The notes beneath the pieces were generated by a model, which saw only the letters and a list, made by a program, of their open reading frames with translations, did no database searches and had not been told where the DNA came from. DNA of 26,544 nucleotides, taken from the NCBI GenBank assembly GCA_910586865.1, contig CAJUIY010000026.1:1-26544 (forward strand), given 5' to 3'. This DNA comes from an uncultured Bacilli bacterium (lineage in GTDB: Bacteria > Bacillota_I > Bacilli_A > RF39 > UBA660). The translations under genes were made by a program, and so were the position numbers. Below are positions 1-7,052 of this stretch, piece after piece; positions within the stretch are counted from its first letter, which is position 1, and each line of letters starts with the position of its first letter.

Positions 1-46
1 GCGACTTTCAGTCGCAAATACAAGCCCTGTACTTTCAGTACAGGGT
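1..46. repeat. Two tandem stem-loops sharing the core ACTTTCAGT
   Basis: Bases 1-15 form a perfect hairpin with a 6-bp stem (GCGACT/AGTCGC) and a TTC loop. Bases 25-45 form a second perfect hairpin with a 9-bp stem (CCCTGTACT/AGTACAGGG) and the same TTC loop; a G-T wobble at 24/46 extends it. Both hairpins share the nine-base centre ACTTTCAGT, while the outer stem bases differ but remain complementary. Neither is followed by a T-tract, so they do not look like ordinary terminators. They lie 30 bases before the QueD-like start codon. The series may continue off the left edge. Their function is unknown. Confidence 0.6.
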
Positions 47-75
47 GATTGACAAGAGTAAGGAGAAAGATAATA

Positions 76-432
76 ATGGCAAGATTAGGTATTGTACGAA
101 CAATTGATTCTGCTCATGGAAAGAAAATTCATGGGCACACCTTTAAAATAGAAATTCATTTTGTAGATAAACTCGTAAATAATATGGTAGGAAATATTGA
201 TTTTCATGAGGTGAATCCTGTGATTGATAGAGTAATAGATAGTCTTGATAAAACTTATCTTGATGAGGTACTAGGAACGAGAGCAACCGTAGAAAATATT
301 GCAATTTTCATTATCAAAGAGTTAAAAGAATTTGCTAATTTATACTCTGTTATGGTATGGGAAGGATCCGATAAATATGCTGAAATATTAAAAGAGGAGG
401 TAATAGAAGATGAAGAAAGAAAAATATCATAA
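76..432 (+). CDS. QueD/6-pyruvoyl-tetrahydropterin synthase-like protein lacking two catalytic residues
   Basis: The protein has 118 residues, the length of a compact bacterial or archaeal PTPS/QueD protein. Family enzymes act on dihydroneopterin triphosphate in queuosine or pterin synthesis and bind zinc through three histidines. Here His14, His19 and His21 (SAHG...HGH) fit that zinc site, and Glu73 (TVEN) and Glu96 (WEGS) fit the pterin-binding glutamates. The usual catalytic Cys before HGH is absent (GKKIHGH), and the usual LDH is LDK at 57-59, so the Cys-Asp-His triad keeps only Asp58. The substrate may therefore differ, or the protein may not catalyse the standard reaction. ATG 76 was chosen over an in-frame TTG at 49 because AGGAG at 61-65 precedes it at good spacing. 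Its end overlaps the next gene by 23 bases, indicating co-transcription. No other queuosine genes are in the window. Confidence 0.7.
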   Translation: MARLGIVRTIDSAHGKKIHGHTFKIEIHFVDKLVNNMVGNIDFHEVNPVIDRVIDSLDKTYLDEVLGTRATVENIAIFIIKELKEFANLYSVMVWEGSDKYAEILKEEVIEDEERKIS

Positions 433-781
433 TTGGATAAAAGAGTTTATGGATTCCTGGAAAGCATTAGATTGGGAGAGAACTTTAAAAACTCTAGATC
501 AAAATGTAGAATATTATGAGAATCCAATTGACGAAGCTTGTAATAGTTTTGATGAAGTAATCAGTTTATGGAATGTGGTTGCTGATAATCAAAAAGACAT
601 TGATTATCAGTATCAAATATTATCTTATAATGAAGATACTTGTATTGTGAATTTTCAGATGACAAGAACGATGACTAGTACAGGAGCAAGACAAGAAATC
701 GATGGTATTTTTCAAATATCTTTAAATGAAGATTTAAAATGCACTTTTTTTAAACAGTGGAGATTCACTAGAGAAAGATAA
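410..781 (+). CDS. NTF2-like (SnoaL-type) small protein
   Basis: The protein has 123 residues, with the pattern of the NTF2-like/SnoaL fold. It opens with an amphipathic helix containing W-x-x-L-D-W (about 17-22), followed by 'TLDQNVEYYENP', the usual first strand after the helix. Alternating strands end in FFKQWRF near the C-terminus. Members of this fold range from isomerases and hydrolases to ligand-binding subunits, so no reaction can be assigned. The start at 410 is supported by GAGGAGG at 394-400. It overlaps the QueD-like gene by 23 bases, so the two are probably translationally coupled and may act in the same pathway. No signal peptide or membrane segment is visible; it should be cytoplasmic. 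Confidence 0.6.
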   Translation: MKKEKYHNWIKEFMDSWKALDWERTLKTLDQNVEYYENPIDEACNSFDEVISLWNVVADNQKDIDYQYQILSYNEDTCIVNFQMTRTMTSTGARQEIDGIFQISLNEDLKCTFFKQWRFTRER

Positions 782-834
782 GAAGTTTTTAAAATTAGAA
801 AAGGGTATTTAATATTGGATATTTTTTTGACTAA

Positions 835-1609
835 TTTAAAATAAAGAAGACTGATAAAATAGAGGTAAACAAACTTATATATAATGGTGGAATGCCAGAG
901 CTATATAAAAGTAATGACATTAGTAGAGAAATCTATTTTCAGGGCTATATTGATGCTTATATTTCTAGGGATATAAGAGAATTAACAGTGGTTTCTAATG
1001 TAGAATCTTTTAAAGAGTTCATTTTTAGTGTAGCCTCTCGTATGGGTGAACAATTAAATTACACTTCTTTAGTAATGGATGCCTCTATTAGCGTTCTAAC
1101 AGCAAAAGCATGGTTATCTATATTAATATCTTCTGGATACGTTATTTATTAGAACCATTTATGTCATTAGAACGAAAAAGATTAACGCATACTCCTAAAA
1201 TCATATTTATGGATACTGGAATCGCTTTTTTTAGTAGGATGGGAAAATGCGAGGGAGTTACCGTTAAGTTTGAATGCGGGTCATTATTTAGCAACTTTTA
1301 TTATTAGTGAAATTGTTAAATCATATAACGCAAGAGGTTTAAGACCCAATATTATTCTATTATAGAGATATGGAAAAAAACGAGATTGATTTGATTATTT
1401 TTAAAAATAATAAACGATATCCATTTGAAATGAAGAAATCGGCATCACCAACAAACGCAATGGTAAAAGACTTTAAAATGTTAGAAAAATTAAAAAAGGA
1501 AATTGGGACAGGAGGAGTTACTTGTTTTTATGAAACTCCAATACATTTAGATGAAAAGAATTATATTGTTCCCATTTCAACTGTTATGAATGCAATTTCG
1601 GAAGAATAG
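835..1609 (+). pseudogene. Remnant of a DUF4143-type AAA ATPase (frameshifted, N-terminus lost)
   Basis: Three consecutive frames give pieces of one protein. From about 835 to 1150 comes a stretch with NGGMPELYK and IYFQGYIDAYISRDI. From about 1150 to 1300 comes LEPFM...THTPKIIFMDTGIAFF in another frame. From 1370 to 1609 comes the C-terminal part with EIDLIIFKNNKRYPFEMK. This order is typical of the C-terminal half of COG1373 ATPases: a DUF4143 domain with an ExD...E-x-K nuclease-like motif. The Walker-containing N-terminal half is missing, because a TAA at 832-834 closes the frame. At least two frameshifts separate the pieces. These ATPases are frequent accessory genes. Family recognition is good; the exact limits and the cause of decay are uncertain. 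Confidence 0.75.
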
Positions 1610-1610
1610 A

Positions 1611-1643
1611 AAATAAAAGGCTTTCTTATTCCTTTTATTTTTT
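1611..1643 (+). terminator. Intrinsic terminator after the ATPase remnant
   Basis: A perfect 10-bp stem pairs AAATAAAAGG (1611-1620) with CCTTTTATTT (1631-1640) around a 10-base loop, and runs into a T-tract. A TATAAT box at 1645-1650 follows at once and probably belongs to the pcrA promoter. Confidence 0.8.
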
Positions 1644-1673
1644 GTATAATGGAAATAGGAAGTAGGTTAAAGT

Positions 1674-3767
1674 ATGAAGATAGAAAATTTAAATGATAGA
1701 CAAAAAGAAGCGGTATTATATAATGATGGTCCCCTTTTAATTTTAGCAGGAGCAGGTAGTGGAAAAACGAAAGTACTAACTACGAAGGTGGCCTATTTGA
1801 TAGAACATGAAAATGTTAGTCCATACCAAATTTTAGCCATCACATTTACCAATAAAGCAGCGAAAGAAATGAGAGACCGTCTTTATTTATTGATTGGAGA
1901 TACCTCAAAAAGTATTCAAATTTCTACCTTTCATAGTTTTGGATTACGTCTTTTAAGAGATAATGCTAGTCTATTAGGATACGATCGAAATTTTGTGATT
2001 ATGGATAGTGATGATTCTCTAACCGTAGTTAAAAAAATATTAAAAGAATTAAATTATGATCCAAAAGTTTATAACCCAAGAGGAATCCGAAATAAAATTA
2101 GCAGTTGTAAAAATGAGCTTATTATGCCAAGCGATTATGAAAGATACGCCGTTAGTGAATATGAAAAAGTAGTATTAGAAGTTTATCAAAGATATGAGAA
2201 AAAACTATTAAAAAATAATTCAGTGGATTTTGATGATTTGTTAATTCTTCCGATTCGTCTTTTTAAGGAAAACAAAGAAGTATTAGAGAAATATCAAGAT
2301 AGGTTTCAATATGTTTTAATCGATGAGTATCAAGATACCAATGAAGCTCAATATATATTAACGAAAATGATTAGTGAAAAATATCAAAATATTACTTGTG
2401 TAGGAGATGATTCGCAAAGTATTTATAGTTTTCGAGGTGCTAATTTCCGAAATATTTTAAACTTTGAAAAAGACTATCCAAATAGTAAAGCCATTCTTCT
2501 AGAACAAAATTATCGTTCTACGAAAAACATATTAAAGGCAGCAAATAGTGTCATTAAAAATAATCAAGCGAGAAAAGAGAAAAATTTATGGACTGCGAAT
2601 GAAGAAGGAGAAAAAATAAAGTATTTTAGAGGTTTTAATGAAAGAGACGAAGCACAGTATACGATTCGAAAAATCAAAGAAATGGTAAATCGAGGAGTAG
2701 AATATAAAGATATTGCGATTCTTTATCGTACCAATGCCCAATCTCGTGTGTTAGAAGAAGAAATGTTAAGAGAGAATTTTCCTTATCGAGTGGTAGGTAG
2801 TTTTTATTTCTATAGTAGAAAAGAAATTAAAGATTTAATTGCTTATTTACGCCTAATTCATAATACCAAAGATAATGTAAGCTTACTGCGAGTGATTAAT
2901 ACTCCAAAAAGAGGAATCGGGCTTCGTACGATTGAGACATTAACCGAAAAAGCGGATTTAGAGGACAAAAGTATTTATGATGTAATTTCTACAGGAAAAG
3001 AGTTAGCATTTAAAGAAATCATTGAGAAATTAATTACTTTAAAAGAAGAATTAACCCTTACGGAATTAATTGATAAAGTACTAGACTCTTCGGGTATTCG
3101 GAAAGAACTAGAAGATGAAAAAACATTAGAAGCAGAAATACGTTTAGAAAACTTAGAAGAATTTAAATCGATTACCAAATCTTTCGAAGAGAGAGAAGGA
3201 TTAATATCCTTAGAAGATTTCCTACTAGAAATTAGTTTGGTTAGTGATGTAGAGGAATACAAAGAAGATGATAATCGAATTAGTTTAATGACCGTGCATT
3301 CTGTGAAAGGATTGGAATTTGACCATGTATTTGTCGTAGGAATGGAAGAAGGAATCTTCCCTCATATGAACTCTTTGATGGATAAAGCAGAGTTAGAAGA
3401 AGAACGACGACTTTGTTATGTGGCAATTACTAGAGCAAAAAAAGATCTTCATTTTGTGAATACGAAAAGAAGAACTCTATTTGGTAAAGATCAAATAAAT
3501 CCTCCAAGTAGATTTTTAAAAGAGATTGATGATAGTCTGCTAGAAAGTAATGTGGAAGAAGAAATCGAAAAACCTGTAAAAATTAATACTTCCGATATGC
3601 TAAGAGAAGAGAATGTTGATTATCAAGTGAATGATTATGTTTATCATGAGACCTTTGGTTCTGGTAGAGTAGTGGAAGTTACCAATACCCTTGTTTCAGT
3701 AGCTTTTAAGCATCCTCATGGAATAAAAAAATTGATGAAGAATCATAAAAAATTATCAAAAGTATAA
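1674..3767 (+). CDS. pcrA: ATP-dependent DNA helicase PcrA (UvrD/Rep superfamily 1A)
   Basis: The protein has 697 residues, slightly shorter than typical Bacillus PcrA. It is a 3'-5' helicase for repair, rolling-circle replication and removal of protein or RNA-polymerase roadblocks. The SF1 motifs occur in order: Walker A AGAGSGKT (25-32), TFTNKAAKEMR, the motif II box DEYQDTN (about 217-223), GDDSQSIYSFRGAN, YRSTKNI, the VHSVKGLEFD motif, and VAITRAKK near 590. The final 45 residues (VNDYVYHETFGSGRVV...) form the Tudor-like tail that binds RNA polymerase in PcrA. ATG 1674 fits the conserved N-terminus LNDRQKEAV; the Shine-Dalgarno is weak (AGGAAGTAGG, about 1657-1666). In many low-GC Gram-positives pcrA and ligA are adjacent; here they are separated by about 3.3 kb of other genes. 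Confidence 0.96.
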   Translation: MKIENLNDRQKEAVLYNDGPLLILAGAGSGKTKVLTTKVAYLIEHENVSPYQILAITFTNKAAKEMRDRLYLLIGDTSKSIQISTFHSFGLRLLRDNASLLGYDRNFVIMDSDDSLTVVKKILKELNYDPKVYNPRGIRNKISSCKNELIMPSDYERYAVSEYEKVVLEVYQRYEKKLLKNNSVDFDDLLILPIRLFKENKEVLEKYQDRFQYVLIDEYQDTNEAQYILTKMISEKYQNITCVGDDSQSIYSFRGANFRNILNFEKDYPNSKAILLEQNYRSTKNILKAANSVIKNNQARKEKNLWTANEEGEKIKYFRGFNERDEAQYTIRKIKEMVNRGVEYKDIAILYRTNAQSRVLEEEMLRENFPYRVVGSFYFYSRKEIKDLIAYLRLIHNTKDNVSLLRVINTPKRGIGLRTIETLTEKADLEDKSIYDVISTGKELAFKEIIEKLITLKEELTLTELIDKVLDSSGIRKELEDEKTLEAEIRLENLEEFKSITKSFEEREGLISLEDFLLEISLVSDVEEYKEDDNRISLMTVHSVKGLEFDHVFVVGMEEGIFPHMNSLMDKAELEEERRLCYVAITRAKKDLHFVNTKRRTLFGKDQINPPSRFLKEIDDSLLESNVEEEIEKPVKINTSDMLREENVDYQVNDYVYHETFGSGRVVEVTNTLVSVAFKHPHGIKKLMKNHKKLSKV

Positions 3768-3799
3768 ACTGATATCAAAGAAAAGAAAGGAAGGAAAAA

Positions 3800-4720
3800 A
3801 TGAACAAAGATATTACATTGCTTGTTATGGCAGCAGGAATGGGAAGTAGGTTTGGAGGGCTAAAACAAATTGCTCCGATAGGACCTAATGATGAATTTAT
3901 TATTGACTATTCTGTATATGATGCAAAACAAGCTGGATTTACGAAAGTAGTCTTTTTGATAAAAGAAGAAAATTATGAAGATTTTAAAAATACTATTGGA
4001 AAACGAGTAGAAGGACATATTCCCGTAGAATATGTTTTCCAAAAAAATGATAATTTACCTTCTAATGTAGAAATACCAAAAGAAAGAAAAAAGCCACTTG
4101 GAACAGCACATGCCATCCTTTGTTGTAAAGAGGTTATTCATGAGCCTTTTGCAATTATTAATGCCGATGATTTTTATGGCAGAGATGCTTATATAAATGC
4201 GTTTGAATTTCTAAGAAAGAGAAACACTTCAGGACAAGAAGTTTATGGAATGATTGGCTATAGTATTTTAAATACACTTACAGAATCTGGTGCGGTAAAA
4301 AGAGGAATTTGTTCTATTTCTGACAATCATCTATTAGAATTAATTGAGAGTAGTGTAAAAAAAGAAGATGGAAAAATCATGGCTACTCCACTGAATGGAG
4401 AGAATCCTTTTGAAGTTTCTAAAGATACAACAGTATCGATGAATATGTTATTATTCCAACCAAGTGTTTTCTCTTATTTAGAAAAGGATATCGTAGAGTA
4501 TTTAGAAAGAGAAAAGGAAAATTTACTTCATTGTGAATATTTGATTCCAGATTGTTTATTTGATATGGTAAGGAAAAAATTTGCAGATGTGGAAGTAATT
4601 CATACAACAGCAAAATGGCATGGAGTAACCTATCAAGAAGATTTAGTTGACGTAAAAAATGCCATTAATGAACTAATTTCTAAAGGAGAGTATAAAATTA
4701 ATTTGTGGGATGAATCATAA
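3800..4720 (+). CDS. Nucleotidyltransferase family protein (sugar-NTP transferase fold)
   Basis: The protein has 306 residues. The N-terminal signature VMAAGMGSRFGGLKQ (9-23) is the nucleotide-binding loop of NTP_transferase enzymes, which couple a sugar phosphate or similar alcohol phosphate to an NTP. IINADDFYG (about 118-126) carries the metal-binding aspartates of the family. GTAHAIL upstream of it is also typical. The C-terminal part is not a recognisable hexapeptide-repeat domain, so this is not a GlmU-like bifunctional enzyme. The substrate cannot be read from the sequence. The Shine-Dalgarno AAGGAAGG at 3787-3794 supports ATG 3800. The gene is 32 bases after pcrA, with no terminator between them. 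Confidence 0.85.
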   Translation: MNKDITLLVMAAGMGSRFGGLKQIAPIGPNDEFIIDYSVYDAKQAGFTKVVFLIKEENYEDFKNTIGKRVEGHIPVEYVFQKNDNLPSNVEIPKERKKPLGTAHAILCCKEVIHEPFAIINADDFYGRDAYINAFEFLRKRNTSGQEVYGMIGYSILNTLTESGAVKRGICSISDNHLLELIESSVKKEDGKIMATPLNGENPFEVSKDTTVSMNMLLFQPSVFSYLEKDIVEYLEREKENLLHCEYLIPDCLFDMVRKKFADVEVIHTTAKWHGVTYQEDLVDVKNAINELISKGEYKINLWDES

Positions 4721-4749
4721 AATGGTAAAATAAAAGTGAGGTGAAGAAA

Positions 4750-5391
4750 ATGGAAGAAAATAGAATCTATTCCAAGATGTTTACTTGGATGTTTGCAGGA
4801 TTAATGATAACCTTTTTAGCAGGATATTGTTTATCACTAAATCCAATATTACTTTATAATATCTTATCAATTGGTATTATACCCATCATTCTGATTGAAC
4901 TTGCGATAGCATTTATTATGGGGTTTGGTATTAAAAAGATGAATCCTTTGGCCACTAAAATCTGTTATATTATTTATTGTGTAGTAACAGGAGTTACTTT
5001 CTCAACTATTTTTTTAGCATATGAGATGGGCTCTATTATGCTAGTATTTTTAGTAACATCAGTGATGTTTGGAATTATGGCGTTGATAGGATATAAAACA
5101 AAAACCGATTTAACAAAGTTTTCCACATTGTTATTTGTTGCTTTACTATCTATCATTATTGTAACTATTATAAATGTTTTTATAGGTAGTAGTAGTTTAG
5201 AAATGATTTTATGTATCGCAGGTATTGTAGTATTTTTAGGATATACTGCTTATGATATGAATACCGTAAAACAACTTGTTATGACCATCGGAGAAGACAA
5301 AGCAGCAGTCTATGGAGCCTTTCAACTATATCTAGATTTCATTAATTTATTTATTAGATTACTAGAATTATTTGGAAAAAGCGACGACTAG
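4750..5391 (+). CDS. Bax inhibitor-1/YccA family integral membrane protein
   Basis: The protein has 213 residues with about seven hydrophobic segments. The C-terminal hallmark GYTAYDMNTVKQL, followed by YGAFQLYLDFINLFIRLLELFG, is characteristic of the BI-1/YccA (TMBIM) family, members of which include pH-sensitive calcium-leak channels. The aspartates of the YDxN and LYLDFIN segments are conserved in the family. ATG 4750 is preferred over an in-frame GTG at 4741, because GAGGTG at 4738-4743 is well placed as its ribosome binding site. It follows the nucleotidyltransferase by 29 bases and precedes another membrane-anchored protein by 17 bases. The physiological role here is unknown. Confidence 0.88.
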   Translation: MEENRIYSKMFTWMFAGLMITFLAGYCLSLNPILLYNILSIGIIPIILIELAIAFIMGFGIKKMNPLATKICYIIYCVVTGVTFSTIFLAYEMGSIMLVFLVTSVMFGIMALIGYKTKTDLTKFSTLLFVALLSIIIVTIINVFIGSSSLEMILCIAGIVVFLGYTAYDMNTVKQLVMTIGEDKAAVYGAFQLYLDFINLFIRLLELFGKSDD

Positions 5392-5408
5392 AAAAGTAGA
5401 GTGAAGAT

Positions 5409-5942
5409 ATGGCAAAGAAATTTTTTGATTATTCTTTTCAAATTGAAAGAACCAAAAAGCTAGGAATCGCATTTGTTATCGTGGTAGTAGTTCTACTAGT
5501 TAGCTTTTTTCTCTTTTATAAAAGCAAAAGTAATGTGACGAAACTAAATCAATTAAGTTATAAAGTAGTTCTTGGAATGAACCAGTTTGAAGATAGAAAT
5601 TGTAATCATGCTTACCGATTAAACTATCAAAAAAAGACATGTGGTACGATTTGTATGAATAGTATCAAAAAGGATTCTAATTATTTAAGTGATTTACAAG
5701 ATGAGATGCAAAAAAATGGTTTTTTATTTAAAAAGAAAACTGTAAAGAAAATAAATAATAAGGATTATTCTTACCTAGAGACAGCAAATAAAATACCTCT
5801 TATTAGTTATTATGTAACAGATTATAATGGGAAAACTTATTCTATTGAATATATCGATCAGAGCTCTTATCTTACTAAAACAAATGAAAAGAAGTGTGGA
5901 GAAAGTTTTCATGATTTTATAAATTCTTTGAAATTAAAATAG
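5409..5942 (+). CDS. Single-pass membrane-anchored protein of unknown function
   Basis: The protein has 177 residues and I do not recognise a family. Residues 19-41 form one strong transmembrane helix after a positively charged N-terminus, so the remaining 135 residues should face outward as an N-terminally anchored domain. That domain has five cysteines (in RNCNH, KTCGTICMN and KKCGES), enough for disulfides, and a mix of charged residues and tyrosines that suggests a small beta-rich fold. It has no lipobox. The start is backed by AGAGTGAAG (about 5398-5406). It is 17 bases downstream of the BI-1 protein and probably in the same transcript. Confidence 0.7.
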   Translation: MAKKFFDYSFQIERTKKLGIAFVIVVVVLLVSFFLFYKSKSNVTKLNQLSYKVVLGMNQFEDRNCNHAYRLNYQKKTCGTICMNSIKKDSNYLSDLQDEMQKNGFLFKKKTVKKINNKDYSYLETANKIPLISYYVTDYNGKTYSIEYIDQSSYLTKTNEKKCGESFHDFINSLKLK

Positions 5943-6149
5943 TATTGATAAAAAAATGGTAATTACTTATTAGTTAGGAGGATATATATGGAAAAAGAAG
6001 AGATTAATGGAATGATTTCTGATTTGAATTTAGATGATTTCATTTTAAATAGAGAATGTGTATTAAAAAATAATAGTATAGAGAAAACGGCAGAAATTGT
6101 GGTAAAAGAAATGCTTCCCAATATTCAATTAAGAATGATGAACTTATCA

Positions 6150-6157
6150 GAAACTGA
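6150..6157. repeat. Left 8-bp target-site duplication (GAAACTGA)
   Basis: GAAACTGA lies directly before the left end of the element and is repeated exactly at 6339-6346. Confidence 0.92.
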
Positions 6158-6338
6158 GTAACTGTTCAGGCCCTAACTAATGAAAATTAACTAAATATTC
6201 CACCATTCCATATAAAATAAGATAATTGTTATATTTATGATCTTAATACCTTAATCTAATAATCAAGTAAGAAAATCGTTGAAACTCTTATTTTATAAGA
6301 AAACTAGTTTTTTATGTTATCATAGTCTGAACTGTTAC
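6158..6338 (+). mobile_element. 181-bp MITE, copy 1 (IS66-like ends)
   Basis: The element begins GTAACTGTTCAG and ends CTGAACTGTTAC, giving 12-bp terminal inverted repeats with one mismatch. Perfect 8-bp direct repeats (GAAACTGA) flank it. It carries no transposase and no significant reading frame, and it is very AT-rich. Its reverse complement matches the copy at 26292-26472 at every base I compared over 181 bp. Ends starting GTAA with an 8-bp duplication are known for IS66-family elements, so I infer it is mobilised in trans by an IS66-type transposase encoded elsewhere. It inserted into a coding gene and brings an in-frame stop. Confidence 0.92.
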
Positions 6339-6346
6339 GAAACTGA
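6339..6346. repeat. Right 8-bp target-site duplication (GAAACTGA)
   Basis: Exact repeat of 6150-6157, directly after the right end of the element. Confidence 0.92.
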
Positions 6347-6937
6347 TAGAAACCATTTTATTAGAATGGAAACAAGAAGAGAGGATAATACACCAGATGA
6401 AACAGATGGTGATTATGATTTTGAATATGTATCAGATAAATTTTGTGATGAAATAGAAGAACGTTGTTTAAATCAAAATCTATGGTCTACAAAAGAAGAG
6501 TATAAGGAAAAGTGGAAAAAGCAATTTCCAGAAAAAGCGAAAGAAATTGATGAGGTGGCTTCTACACTTTCAAAAGAAATCGAAAATAATACCAACCAAA
6601 TGGAAGAAGAACGAAAAAAGAAAGTAGTAGATATAAATTCAAAAAGTGATAGGGAAAGAAGATTAAACTATTTAGTCTCTACTAGGAAAGATTTCATAGA
6701 GGAATTCAATCAATTTCTTTTTGATCAAATGGAATATGATAACGAAGATGTATATGAAGACCTAAATTTAGAAGTGACTAAAAAAGTGGAAAAGATAGTA
6801 GAACAAGAAGCTAGATTGATAGTACAACCATATATTCAACAAGAAGTAGAAGAAAAACATGATAATTTTAACCATTTTAGTCAAGTGACTAACACTTCGA
6901 AAAAATAAGAAAGAATAGACGAGAATGAGTAACAATT

Positions 6938-6999
6938 AAGAGTAGAAAAGATGGAGAATCAGATAATTTTTTCAACATGAGTTAACTACTCTTTTTTTT
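6938..6999 (+). terminator. Probable terminator before ligA
   Basis: AAGAGTAG (6938-6945) can pair with CTACTCTT (6986-6993), which runs into a T-tract to 6999. The loop is long (about 40 bases). A shorter alternative, GAGT/ACTC around TAACT (6979-6991), ends at the same T-tract. A second T-run at 7012-7021 follows. The position fits a stop between the broken gene and ligA; the exact structure is uncertain. Confidence 0.5.
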
Positions 7000-7052
7000 G
7001 AATTCTTATCGTTTTTTTTTTTACTTTTTGATATACTAATAATGGTGATATT

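Larger units (their letters stand above)
5988..6908 (+). pseudogene. Gene of unknown function split by a 181-bp MITE insertion
   Basis: A strong ribosome binding site (AGGAGG, 5977-5982) precedes ATG 5988. The frame reads 57 residues and stops at TAA 6159-6161, inside the inserted element. On the far side the same frame resumes at 6339 with the duplicated GAAACTGA and runs to TAA 6906-6908. Removing the element and one target-duplication copy (189 bases, exactly 63 codons) restores a continuous 243-residue protein, reading ...MMNLS-ETDRNHF... across the junction. The protein is strongly charged and helical, cytoplasmic, with no motif that I can name. The downstream part could start at TTG 6279 within the element or ATG 6366, but neither has a ribosome binding site, so the gene is probably inactivated. 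Confidence 0.85.

Noticed and set aside
49..77. TTGACA at 49-54 as a promoter -35 for the QueD-like gene
   Set aside because: A -10 at proper spacing would overlap the start codon at 76 and the ribosome binding site would not be transcribed.
2975..3262. Reverse-strand open frames within pcrA, ligA and the surface-protein gene
   Set aside because: They are antisense shadows of well-supported genes, with Ser/Leu-rich composition and no ribosome binding sites.
6279..6908. A 209-codon frame starting at TTG inside the MITE, as an intact gene
   Set aside because: Its first 20 codons are element sequence and there is no Shine-Dalgarno; the exact restoration of a longer frame shows it is the distal part of a split gene.
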